The notes under the pieces are model-generated. The model did not search any database, was not told the origin of the DNA, and saw nothing but the letters and a program-made list of their open reading frames with translations. A DNA stretch of 64,000 nucleotides, taken from NCBI RefSeq assembly GCF_910589235.1, contig NC_060964.1:4792992-4856991 (forward strand). The letters run 5' to 3'. Below, one piece after another: positions 49,605-61,549 of this stretch. Origin of the DNA: Vespa crabro (taxonomy: Eukaryota; Arthropoda; Insecta; Hymenoptera; Vespidae). Position 1 is the first letter of the stretch, and every line of letters starts with the position of its first letter. A program made the translations under genes and the position numbers.

Positions 49605-50562
49605 GAAAGTTTAGTAATTGTGTTCAGATAAATAACAAAAGCAAAAGTTCGTCATTTAAAACTTTCTTATAATTATATTATACCAAAATAATATTATAAT
49701 TGATAATTAAAACTAACAAAATGTCTATAAGTATAGGAATCTTTTATATGTTTAATAACCAAAATAAGAACATGATAATTCAGTATATTACATACGAGAA
49801 TTATTTTTCTATTAAAAGATCAATATATTTTTTATAAAAATATATTAATCTCTAAATTGAACATATTTTATATATTGGATAAGATGCATAAAATTTGTAA
49901 TAATGCGAATCATAATATATAGGAGATATTAGCTTTGCTAATAAAAATCAATTTTATGTAGAAGTATGTGCATAGTGCCTAATAGAATATATATAAACTA
50001 TTTTAATGAATATAGAGATATATCTTATTCTAATTTAATAATAAGATTTTTCAAAGAAAAAATTCTTATTAATAATTAAATGTTAATACTTATGCATTTT
50101 TTCTTTTAAATGAGAAAATTGCAATTTCTTTATATAGTTCCTACAAACGTAACAATAAACTCAAATTAATATCAAAAAGTAAAATATTTATAATGTTTTT
50201 CTATAAACAAGAGAATTCATGACATATTAATTTATATAGTAAGATGTATTTAAGGTATAAATATAGATGTAATTTTATAGATATATTTTTATCAATACTT
50301 TATATGTTTCTGTATACATAAAGTATACATAATAGTTTTCTATGATACTTATTTAAGAATAGTTAGAATCTGCAATTTATATAAATATTATATTTATATT
50401 TTTGTATTTTTATCATCAATGTATAATTATATTCAAAATGACATTATAAGTAAATGGAAAAAAAACAAAGTATGTATTTTATATAGATTGTTAAATTTAA
50501 ATGATCAACTGTTTTGCTAGTTAATATGCATTCATTTTTATTGAATTCTTTAAATCATTTGA
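49605..50562. other. Convergent 3' flanks of PGAP6 and the dynein-tail gene
   Basis: Very AT-rich with no open frame of note on either strand. In particular I see no minus-strand exon that could extend the dynein gene towards a motor domain. Confidence 0.6.
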
Positions 50563-53500
50563 TTAGCTTCTTATTTTATTAATAGTATAAGCATCTTCTA
50601 ACTGATCTATTACAATGTTATAACGTTCCAGGGAATACCTAAAATTATTTAAATTTAATATCTATATCTTTTCTATAAAAAATACAATTGAAACCATGAA
50701 TTTACAATATTGCACACACCTTTCATCTACACAATTTACCAACCAATAAGATGCATTCATCATTTTTGTATATTGCATTTTTAAATAATATTTTTTTGTA
50801 TATTGCACATTCAAGTACTTAGAAAAGGATTTGATAAGCGGATGATATGCACCTATTTCTTTAATTTTAGTTATATTGCAAATTTCTATTTCTTCATCTA
50901 ATATTTTCCACATCTATGCACATAACAAAATTATAAGAAATAAATATATTACATAACAACCATATATTTTCTATCTTGTAAATACTTCACCTGTATCCAT
51001 TTTTCATATATTAAATCTTTTAAACACGATCGATACTTAAATCTTTCAAAAGCATATATTGCTTCAATGCCTTCATCAATGTTTTTAATGTTTTCAAAAA
51101 TATGGTTAATTAAATTTTTAATCATATTTTCTAATTGTATTATAGCTATTTTAAATTTATGTATAGCTACATTGCAATTAGTATCTTTAATGTTTAATAT
51201 ATTTTCTTGAATTGCAATAATTTTGTTTAAATTATCATAAAATAAATTTTCAATTTGTTGACAACATTTTTCATATTCTATTCCTTTAGCACCTCCAAAT
51301 GTTTCTTCTTTAGCACACCTATGGTAATATAATAATAATATACACAGTAGAAGAAATCAAACATTAGATTTCTTAAATTATTACCTTTCAAAAATAATTC
51401 GTGCATTACAAATTTCAATAATATCCTGACATCTTTGTATAAATGCATTAATACTATTAAAAACCATTTCTTCATCTATATCCCATATTCTATAAGGACT
51501 AATAGAAGTTGCTATCTTTTTTACAAACTATAAAATATTTTAAACTTTAATATTAATTTTAAGATGAAAAAAAATGTATTCTTACTTTTTCATAAACTTT
51601 CCTGTACATTTGACAGGTAGATATAGATTTCTCTAGCATATGTATCCCACTTTCTGCATGTCCTTTAATTGCAGTTTCTATATCTATATATCTTTGACAT
51701 TGAGATATTAATTGAGTACTTAATGCTCGACAAAGGGACCCTATATTATTTCTATAAAAATATAAATTTTATATTAATATCACATAATTTTCTATTGTAC
51801 ATATTTTAATAAAATATCTATATATACGTTATACTATAAAAAGGTGATTCCACCCAAATGAGTAGTATCAGGAGTAATATCTTCGTCACATTGGCTTCTA
51901 TATTATCCGAGATACATAAATTTGTACAATATTCAGATAAAATGTTTAAGTATATTAAATTTGATGAAGATTCCATCAATGTTTCCTGCAGTTTCCTAAT
52001 AAATATTGGAAATGATTCTACACTAGATGAATTCATATTTTTTAATAATTGGATAATAGCTTGGACTTCATTATTTGATAATTGATTATTTAAAGAATTT
52101 AAATTATCATCTAAAAATATACATATAAATATGATTTTAATTAAAAATAAATTCTATAATATACTATAATAAATTCTAAAATATTAAATATTCTTAATAA
52201 TGATAAGAATGATTGCACTAACAAATATTTTTCCAATGATTACATTCATCCATTATACTTTCGATATTTTTTCTAATAACCGTAATAGTTAAAGCCGCAT
52301 GTATTTGTTTTATCCAACATCTAACTATTTTTTCCAATCTTCCAATTAATTCTTTTATATGAAACTCTTGCATTTGTATGATAGTATTTTTTTCTTCTCT
52401 AATTAAAGAATCATGCTCATAAAATAATCGAAATCCACGTAATTCAGGTAAACGTTCTCTTGGTATATACAAAATCGTTCGATTTATTGATTTACAAAGT
52501 TGCTCATTTAAAATCATTAAAAGATTGTGTAAGTTCAAATAGAGATCATTCTGTATAACTAGAATATAATAGAAAAAAAAAAAACACAATATAAGTCATA
52601 AATTTATTTATGATTATAAAATGATTAATATAATAAAAAAAAGTACTTTCTGGCCACTCGTTACTATTTAGAGCAACAGGAGCATATATATTTTGTAGAA
52701 ACTTGAAAAACGATTTTGTTTTATCTTCGTTAATGTTCCCACAGAAAATAGTTTTGAGAAAATTATCAGTTGTATAGATTTGTAATGGTGATCTTAAAAA
52801 ATACATAAGATCTACTTCCTTGCAATCGGACAGATTCAAAGATGCCATCAATTTATTTTGATTGAAAAATATAATCAATATAGTATGAGATACGCATTGA
52901 AAATATTCTCGTATAACTTCGTAGCAGCTTTCGTTCCAATCCGATTCTTTAAGATGAGAAAGTACTGTCAAATCCTTTACGTATTGTACCTAAGAAAACA
53001 TACTTCTATGATGGAAAATATAATAAATTTTTTTTTTAATTTATTAGTTGCTTTTAGTTTTATTAGTTGAAAGTGTATGCATTTAATTAGGATTGATAAT
53101 TTTAAATATTCCCGCTCAACGAGCAATTATGATACTGACTAGTGTTATCAGTTCTTGTTCCGTATAAATAGGATTTTCTGGTTCTGGAGAAGTCTCATAT
53201 TCACTCTCGGAAGTTTCTGCAATTTATATATCCATGAATACATAAAGTCAATTAATTCTTTTTAAATATAATCGATAATTATTTTTTTGACACGACCATT
53301 AAAGCAGGTAAAATTGTTATTGTTCCTGGAAAAATATTGGCATACGTAGCAGCAGGTATTTCGATTACAATTATTTTCAAATTTTTGAACAAATTTTCGA
53401 TCGATAAATTATATAATAAAATATCCGTTAACTAAATTATTTAAAATACATTATCTTTATTTAAAGTTAGATAAACTTTTTATAACTTGATGTAAAAATA

Positions 53501-53734
53501 TAAATTACTTACGCGATAAATTCTTTTTTCCTTTTATCATATAATATAAATGAACTCGATATTTTTGTATAATACAGAAAAATTATAAATTTTGATAAAA
53601 GAGTTCATTATTTTACCTCGTCGTTCATGGCCTTCCTCATCGGTATCCATATCCAAATATTCTCGATGTGGATCGGATATTACTTTTTCTGTTTTTTTCA
53701 GTTTTTCTTGTTTCTTTTCCTTTTTACTTTCCAT
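50563..53734 (-). CDS. Dynein heavy-chain N-terminal (DHC_N1) protein without a motor
   Basis: Ten minus-strand exons (53734-53617, 53216-53140, 52989-52647, 52558-52223, 52110-51828, 51751-51586, 51527-51385, 51318-50991, 50913-50720, 50638-50563) give 687 residues. After a Lys/Glu-rich start (ESKKEKKQEKLKK), the protein follows the order of an axonemal dynein tail: IYAPVALNSNEWPE, ILYIPRERLPEL, IRCW-type helix (LEKIVRCWIKQIHAAL), LLILLIWVESPFYS, RIWDIDEEMVF..FIQRCQDIIEIC, and ETFGGAKGIEYE. It then stops (NKIRS, TAA) where a heavy chain would continue to the linker and AAA ring. All splice junctions are in phase and I see no frameshift. It may dimerise with, or compete for, tail partners, but that is speculation. 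A tail fragment of a degraded gene is the alternative. Confidence 0.75.
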
Positions 53735-54383
53735 ATTTAATATCGCACTTGCAAATAAAAAAAAAAAAAAAATAGAAATAATCACAATTGAAGTTAATTG
53801 ATCTAAATTAGTTCCACGAAACAAATATTTCGTAAAAAGAGATCTTTTTACAATGATGTTATGTTTGATCAATATCTCCTATATTGATAAAGTTTCTTTT
53901 TTGCCAATTCAAAAATTATTATTGAGATCATTATATAGCTATTTTTCTATTATTTCACAATATATCAAAAATCCTAATTATATGTAATTAATAACTAATT
54001 AGAAATATTTTAAAAATATAAATCATTGTAAACGCTAAATAAAGATTGCATCATTTCTCTGCTTTTCTGAATGCAAATCGACAACGTTGCCATTGTTGGC
54101 AAATCGTCAACATTGGGCAGATAAACGAGCAAAACTTTATGGATCATAGAAGATATATATTTTCAAAAATATTTAATTCAATGTAATTATTGATAGGAAT
54201 GACTTAATAAAATAAGTCAACTGATGCGTTAGTATCGAAAATCGATTTTAATTTTTCTTTTTGACGATAATTTTATTTTTTCTTAAAAATAACACACAAA
54301 AGAAAAATGATTTAAATACATAATACTTTTATAAAAATGTTTCAGTTTAAATCATTTCTGAACATTTTAAAAAATTCTCTAAA
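53735..54383. promoter_or_regulatory. Bidirectional intergenic region between the dynein-tail gene and guanine deaminase
   Basis: About 650 bases separate divergent start codons, AT-rich with a less AT-rich patch at 54060-54130. No exon seen. It presumably contains both promoters. Confidence 0.35.
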
Positions 54384-54930
54384 ATGAAGCGTCAAATATT
54401 CGTTGGTGCCTTGGTGCATTCTAACGAAAAAAGAGAATTAATTATGATTGATCGCGCTGCTGTAATGGTTGAAAATGGCAAGGTATAAATTGAGATGTGT
54501 TATAAAATATCAATAAATATTTATCATGATTTTATTTAAATTAAATAAACATATATAAACAACTGTTATAATTTTTATAACATTTGAAATTTATAGATCA
54601 TTGATGTTACTGTGAATCCAGAACCTAGTGCACTTATAGGTGATCATGTCACTTTTTTAAATGACAAACAATTTTTAATGCCAGGTCTTATTGATTGTCA
54701 TACTCATGCAGTTCAATTTCCTAATCTTGGTTTGGGTTATGATAAAAATCTATTAGATTGGTTAGAAAAATATACTTTCCCCTTAGAAAAAAAATATGTC
54801 GATGAAGAATTTGCTAAACATGTATTTGAAACTGTTGTGGTTTGTAAGATTTTTTATTTTAATTTTTAATAATAAAAAAATATATATATATTGTATATAT
54901 ATATTTATATATATTATAAATATATATATG

Positions 54931-54969
<39 letters not shown>

Positions 54970-56290
54970 CATAATATACAGAAACGTACTCTTGCCATGG
55001 GTACAACAACAGCATGTTATTTTGCATCTCTATATGGAAAAGCATCTATGGAACTTGCACGAGCAGTTGCACATTTAGGCCAACGTGCTTTTATAGGAAA
55101 AGTAAATATGAATGCATATCGTGACGATGGATACTATGAAAATACTGTAGAATCTATAAAAAATACTATACAATTTATAAATGATATTTTAAATCTTGAT
55201 GTAAGTGAAAACAATAGTCTTAACTAATCATGGTAATTAGATTATTGAAATCTTAATATTTTATACAAAATTTTTGTTATAGAATCATCTTATAAAACCA
55301 ATCATTACACCAAGATTTGCTTTGAGTTGTGATATGGAATTGATGAAAGAATTGGGCAAACTGGCTAAAGAAAGAGATCTTCACATACAGGTATTTATAA
55401 ATAATGCATTGTACAATAATTAATTATTCCAAAGCATAATTATAAAAATATTATTTTAGACACATATTTCTGAAAATATAGATGAAATTAAAGCAGTAAG
55501 AAATATGTTCAAGGAGTATCCATCTTATGCTAGTGTATATAATGCAGCTGGACTTCTAACTAATAAGGTAAATTATAAAATGTACATAAAAATTAGTCAT
55601 TTTTTAATTAGATTAAAAAAATTTTTTTTAGACAATATTAGCTCATGCAATACACCTCACAGAGGATGAAATAATGCTTATTAAACAAAATGATACAGCA
55701 ATTATACATTGTCCATCTTCTAATACATGTTTAAAAAGTGGTATGTGTGACATACAAAAATTAAAATCAAAAGGACTTAAAATAGGACTAGGGACAGGTA
55801 TTGAGAATTTTTTAAAAAGTTGTAAAATGATATTAGATAAATTTGTATAAATAACATATAAATAAATATTCATTTATTTGCTAGATGTAGCAGGTGGACA
55901 AAGCTCTAGTATGGTGGACGCAATGAGATCTGCGTTACAAGTATCTACTAACCTTGCTATGTTTAAAAGTGACTATGAAAGTATCAACTATAAAGAAGTG
56001 TTTTATATGGCTACTTTAGGAGGCGCTATATGTAAGTATTTTTATTCAATATCCAATGTTTTTTCCTTAATTTGTTCCTAAATTTTTTAGCACTAGGGAT
56101 TAACAAAGAGGTAGGTAATTTAATACCTGGTAAAGAATTTGATGCACTTATAGTAGATATGAGTGTAAGTAACGGGCCATTAGATGATTTCATGAGTTAT
56201 TCACTAGAAAAACAATTACAAAGATTTATATATTCTGGAGATGATCGTAACATTATTGAAGTTTATGTTTCTGGTTATAAAGTTAAATAG
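54384..56290 (+). CDS. GDA: Guanine deaminase
   Basis: Eight exons (54384-54482, 54597-54839, 54982-55200, 55283-55390, 55460-55567, 55632-55797, 55885-56031, 56091-56290) give 429 residues. It is an amidohydrolase that converts guanine to xanthine in purine breakdown. Zinc ligands and active-site motifs are present in order: PGLIDCHTHAVQFPN (HxH), TRFAL-type PRFALSCD, QTHISEN, ILAHAIHL, HCPSSN and LGTDVAGG (Asp). The start MKRQIFVGALVHS is typical. Intron 3 (54840-54981) is filled by TA repeats and uses a GTTTGT donor. In insects xanthine feeds urate excretion. Confidence 0.95.
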
Positions 56291-56595
56291 AAATATATGC
56301 ATCACATATTTTTATTCTTTGTATATCACATAGTTCATTTCATTTATTAATATTATATATTTTCAAATATTATATATTTTCACATTTATCTTCAAATTGT
56401 AACTTGGATATATTTTATTTTATTGATTAATATTTTAAACAAGTATAATTAGTATGATTCATCAGTGTATATTTTTAGTACATGTATACAAAGCTGTGCT
56501 AGTAATTATGCAATGCATGCAAGCACATAGATGGTCAATAATGCAGTTTAAGAGTATTTAAGCCGGTCCTGAATATATATTTCCCAAGTTTTATT
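56291..56595. other. Convergent 3' flanks of GDA and LMW-PTP copy B
   Basis: About 300 AT-rich bases. No gene seen. Confidence 0.5.
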
Positions 56596-57272
56596 TTAAT
56601 TATCTTTATGATATTTTAAAAATGATTGTATACTTCTTAGAGATTGTTCAAATGCTTTTTCAAATCCATGACTACCATTGTCCTATAATAAAATTATAGC
56701 ATGTAGATATAAAATTTTTTTTATAAGATGCTGCTATAGATTCTATTATTAAAAATTACATACAAATAATGGATCTCTTATATTAATTTCTCCATTTGGA
56801 TCATATTTTCCCAAAATTTCAACAATAGCCTTACTATTTTCTGGTTTTAACGGGTACAAGTATTCCATTATATAACTATCCATTCCAAATATCCAATTAT
56901 ACTTGTAAAAATCAGCTTTTGTAATCTAAAATAGCAAAAATTATATCAAATTTGTTTTTTTTATTAAATTATATAAAATATTCTTACAAGTCTTGCTTTG
57001 TGAGAGTATTCAGTGATTCCATTTTTTTTAAGTGTTGACATGGCTCTTGGTTCAGGTGGATTACCTATATGATATTCCAAAATTGCTGCACTATCTGCTT
57101 CCCAATAATTAACTAAATTCATTTTTTTAATTTGTGCATTAAAAACTGCTTCTGCTATTGGAGAACGACAACTATTTCCTATAATGAAAAATAGTATCAA
57201 TTCATAGTATTATATTATTATAATTGCAGTCCTACCTAAACAAACCATAAGTACTTTTCTTTTTCCTATCAT
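56596..57272 (-). CDS. Low-molecular-weight protein tyrosine phosphatase, diverged copy (B)
   Basis: Four minus-strand exons (57272-57236, 57178-56988, 56925-56764, 56682-56596) give 158 residues. The phosphate loop is VCLGNSCRSPIAEA: the catalytic Cys and Arg are kept, but Ser sits where most members have Ile. The general acid Asp is in IRDPLF, where the usual DPYY tyrosines (human Tyr131/132) are Leu and Phe. Exon lengths are identical to copy A (37, 191, 162 and 87 bases), showing tandem duplication. It belongs to the same family as fly primo-1/primo-2. The enzyme is probably active, with altered substrate preference or lost tyrosine control. Confidence 0.88.
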
Positions 57273-57671
57273 ATTCTGCGAAACTGTGAAATAAATATAT
57301 AATTAGAGATACAATAATGATGTACAGATGGATTAGAAAAGAATAATAAACAATAGAGTGTAGCACAAATGAATTTACTTATATTTTATATTACAAATTA
57401 ATGATTTGCAAATTATGAATCGCAACTCTATAAGAAGATTGTGATATTTTCATTATGTGCCACAGATATAAATGATGTTTTTTTTGTTTTGACAAAAACA
57501 ATTTGTTTCTTTAATATTAATCTCTAGGTAAAATATTAAATTTTTTTTCCAAAATATTTATAAATAGAAAATAAACATTTTTCTTTCTAGTTTTAAGTTG
57601 TCATTATTTTACATCTGAAAAAATAAACATTAAATTATACAGTAACAAACATTATACAATTAAATAAGAAA
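57273..57671. other. Spacer between the two LMW-PTP copies
   Basis: Four hundred AT-rich bases. It must hold the 3' UTR of copy A and the promoter of copy B, unless the two are co-transcribed. No exon seen. Confidence 0.45.
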
Positions 57672-58393
57672 TTAATTACCTTTATGCTTCTGTAAGAATG
57701 CTGTAATACTTCTTACACATTGATCATATGCCTTCTCAAATCCAGTGCTATCATCATCCTATAAAAACAATTTATATTGTTTAAATTTTATTCAAATAAA
57801 CGTATATAAGAATATAACAAATATGATAACATACATAGTAAGGATCACGTATTATTGTTTCTCCTTCTGGATCATATTTTCCTAACAATTCAATTATCGC
57901 TTTACTGCCTTGTGGTTTTAGTTTATTTAGTTCTCGAATATTTTCAACATCCATTCCAAATATCCAATCATATTTATTAAAATCATCTACTGTGATCTAA
58001 AAATAGGAACAATATATGATATTTATATATATAATAAATATGAAAGTAGTTTATATTATATGTTATTTATCAGAAACATTACATACTTGTCTAGCACGAT
58101 GAGAATAGCTAGTAAGTCCTCTTTGTTTTAATACAGACATAGCTCTTCGATCTGGATTTTTACCAGTATGATATCCTATAAGAGCTGCACTATCTACTTC
58201 CCATTGATCAGTTAAACCAATTTTCTTAATTTGATCATCAAAAACAGCTTCTGCGATAGGAGAACGGCAAATATTTCCTTAAAAAAATTTTCATATGAAG
58301 ATTATATCATTATATAGGAAAAGAAGCAACTTAATAAAGGAGATTTATAAAAATACCTAAACAAATCATAAGCACTTTTTTCTTTTGTGACAT
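57672..58393 (-). CDS. primo: Low-molecular-weight protein tyrosine phosphatase (copy A)
   Basis: Four minus-strand exons (58393-58357, 58277-58087, 57996-57835, 57758-57672) give 158 residues, the normal LMW-PTP length. The phosphate loop ICLGNICRSPIAEAVF and the acid motif IRDPYY are both canonical (catalytic Cys11, Arg17, Asp127). WIFGMD and a C-terminal helix FEKAYDQCVRSITAFLQKH complete the fold. It dephosphorylates tyrosine in the cytosol. The canonical residues make this the conserved member of the pair. Its start codon faces RRP9 across ~890 bp. Confidence 0.93.
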
Positions 58394-59286
58394 GATTAAT
58401 TTTATTACTTTTATTACTTCACTATTAATTTTATTATCTTTATTATTTTACTAGTTAGATTTGCACATAAAACATAATTTTTATTTTTTTACTGTTTACC
58501 AACTTTCCCTCTAAGTGTGTGTGACTTTAGCGACAGGTAGGATAAAACATGAACTACAAGTGCAAGCAGGAAATGCGTTTACGTCTATCGTATCGTTGTA
58601 TAAACTTGTTGGTTGGTTATATTTCTCTCACGCGTACTAACGATTGGTTTCGTGTAGATTTATAATAACGTACATTTTGCAGTAATCTATGCTAGATATG
58701 ATAATAATAAATATAATTGATACATGTAATAATTAGTATATAAATTTGTGACAAAAAAACAAGATTTTGTCGAATGCTTTGTCAAAAATAATTAGTGAAT
58801 ACTTATATATATGTATATTTATTATATTATTACATTATGTATTATTATTATAGTAACAGTAGTAATAATAGTAATAATGTAAAGTAGATTACTTTTACTA
58901 GAGGAAATCATAAAAAAAATTCTTGAAAAAGTATCATTTTTTAATACAATTTTTTTAAAGAAAATAAAGTTTTCTTAAAAATTCGAAAAAGCAAGATCTT
59001 AGATTAAACCTTCGTCTTTAAAATGAGATCTTGTTCATCAAAATCGGTCAAGAATTATGCCCATTCTCATCGTTGGTGTAAGTCATTATACAGTCAAAGT
59101 TGAATAGTCTTAATAAAGTTTTGTCTACCCGCCGCGTACTTTATACGTGTTGCCCTCTAGCCTATTCTAGAGGGCGACAGTAAGGATGTAACATTCATAC
59201 TTTATACCATGTGCTCGGTATAGTTAATATTAATTTAGAAAGTTATATCTTAAATTAATTAAACATTACGTTATTTACATGTTAAA
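58394..59286. promoter_or_regulatory. Bidirectional intergenic region between LMW-PTP A and RRP9
   Basis: No gene seen. A less AT-rich patch follows the LMW-PTP start (58500-58680). A strong 9-bp hairpin lies at 59152-59175, just upstream of the RRP9 start. Confidence 0.4.
59152..59175 (+). other. Perfect 9-bp inverted repeat before RRP9
   Basis: GCCCTCTAG and CTAGAGGGC flank a CCTATT loop, 112 bp before the RRP9 ATG. It may be a 5' UTR hairpin or a protein-binding palindrome. Confidence 0.6.
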
Positions 59287-61549
59287 ATGTCGTTTTTTAT
59301 AAGAAACAATCGAGTTAAGGGAGCATATAAAAGAAAAGTAAGTTATTAATATTTACAAATTGACAAAATGAAACATCTGTAATAAATAGCTTATTATAGG
59401 TTAGATTTATTTTAGCAGTTTATTATAAACAAAGAGTATAGCATTGATACTTAGTTGAATTTAGAGTTAATAACTGAAATTTTATTAAATTAATTTAGTA
59501 TTTAGTATTTAATTTAGTATTTGATTAATTTTATTAATTATTAAATATTACATACTCTTGACATTTATCTACTGAAATATTATTTGTTTATATTTCAGTA
59601 TAATGGACATTTTGAAAATAGAGATAAAAGTACATTTACTTCGAAAGGAAAGAAAAAAAATGTAAAAAAGTCTATACCCACTGACAATGAGAGTATATCT
59701 AGTAATGACGAAGAACTTGCAGAAGAAAATGAAAAGTGAGTAAAATTTATAGTTAATCATTTTGCTTACAATGTTATACATTTTCCATAAAAAATATGTT
59801 ATACTTGAAAATAAATTAATAAAAACAAAAAAAGAAAAAAAGCAATGATAACTTTGTAAAAAATAAAAATAAATTTTGTTTTATAATCTAAGATTACCAG
59901 AGTTTGAAAGTGAATCAGAAAATGAAGAAACCGTTCAGGAAAAACGTATTAGGCTGGCTAAAAAATATCTTCAACAAATTGAGGAAGAAGGTTAATGAAT
60001 ATAGATGAACTGTAATATATTTATTATCTGTGCATTATTAATTTATAATATATTTTAATGCATATATAGAGAAAGATAGAGCAGAATTTGAGGAAGGAGC
60101 AGTTGCAAGAAGATTAAAAGATGAATACTTGGAAGAAAAGGGATGCCTTAGAAAAATTGTAGCAGAACGTTATATTGCTCATGAAGATCCTATAATGTTG
60201 AGATGTAAAGCTCATAAAGATTCTATTACGTGTTTATGTATTTCTAATAAAGGGAACATTTTATATTCAAGTTCTAAAGATGGTAGTTTAGTTAAATGTA
60301 AGTTTTTATTAATTTTTAATTAAAAAAAATAATTAAATAATATTTATAAAAATAATGTAATTTACATTATTTCAATATTACTATAGGGTCATTAAAGGAA
60401 AGAACTAAATTAAAAATTATAAAAGGAAAAAGAAAAGGACAGGATGGAATGAAATCAATTAATTGTATGGCAATTAGTACTGATGGCAAATTTTTGGTAA
60501 ATGTATACAATATATAATATATAGAATTTATATTCTATATATTAAACATATGTTTTTAATTTACGAATAATACTTCATTAGGTTGTTGGAGATGGTGGTT
60601 GTAAAGATATCAAAGTATTTTGTGGGGAAAGTTTAAATCTTTTAAAAAATTTACAAGGACATAGAGGTATAATAACTGGTTTAATATTTCGAAAAGATAC
60701 TCACACACTTTACTCTGCATCTGAAGACAGAAGCATAAAAGTTTGGAATTTAGATGATATGGCATATGTTGAATCTTTGTAGGTATATATTATACATTTG
60801 AATTAATACTTCCACATAAATGTGTAAGTGTTAAGTACAATTCTATTTTTAGATTTGGACATCAAAATGGTATCACATCAATTGACGCTTTATCAAGAGA
60901 ACGCGCTATAACTAGTGGTGGATATGATGGAACTATTAGAATTTGGAAAATTGTAGAAGAATCGCAATTAATTTTTAATGGTCATTGTGGCAGCATAGAT
61001 ATTGTTAAACTTATCAATGAAGAGAACTTTTTTAGTGGTGGAAATGATGGCTCATTATGTGTATGGTGTTGTTTAAAAAAAAAACCTTTATGTTGTGTAC
61101 CCGAGGCTCATGGAAAAGATGAAAATAATGGGCAACCAAAATGGATATCGAGCATAGCAACGCTTTTGAATACTGATTTAGTAGCATCTGGTAAAATATT
61201 TCTTTATAAGATACCTCTTATATGTATTTAAAAATTCTGGATATTTTTTATATATCTTTATTTTATTACGATTTACACAACTTTAAATGTAATTAATATT
61301 TTCCTTTTATTAGGTTCTCAAAATGGAGAGATCAAATTGTGGCGGTGCGGTGATTCGTTTAAATCATTACATCCATTATTTACAATAAAATTAGTCGGGT
61401 TTATAAACTCACTGGTATTTACACCAGATGGTAATAATCTGATTGCTGGTGTTGGTCAAGAACACAAGCTTGGTAGATGGTGGCGTATACCAGAAGCCAG
61501 AAATTGTATTGTTATTATACCATTAGTCCAAAATAAAACAAACAAATAA
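59287..61549 (+). CDS. RRP9: RRP9 / U3-55K, U3 snoRNP WD40 protein
   Basis: Eight exons (59287-59337, 59599-59735, 59893-59990, 60070-60297, 60387-60496, 60582-60778, 60853-61190, 61314-61549) give 464 residues against 475 in human. The N-terminal ~120 residues are basic then acidic (KGKKKNVKKS, ESESENEE) and contain QEKRIRLAKKYLQQIEEEEK, a conserved RRP9 helix. A WD40 propeller follows (HKDSITCLCISNKG, GHRGIITGLIFRKDTHTLYS, ASEDRSIKVWNLDDM, GGYDGTIRIWKI, SGGNDGSLCVW, GSQNGEIKLW). The final GVGQEHKLGRWWR is typical of RRP9. It binds box B/C of U3 snoRNA in the nucleolus for 18S rRNA processing. Confidence 0.94.

Noticed and set aside
53280..53600. Additional dynein-tail exon between exons 1 and 2
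   Set aside because: Exon 1 (phase 1) joins exon 2 directly in phase; no frame with suitable splice sites lies between.
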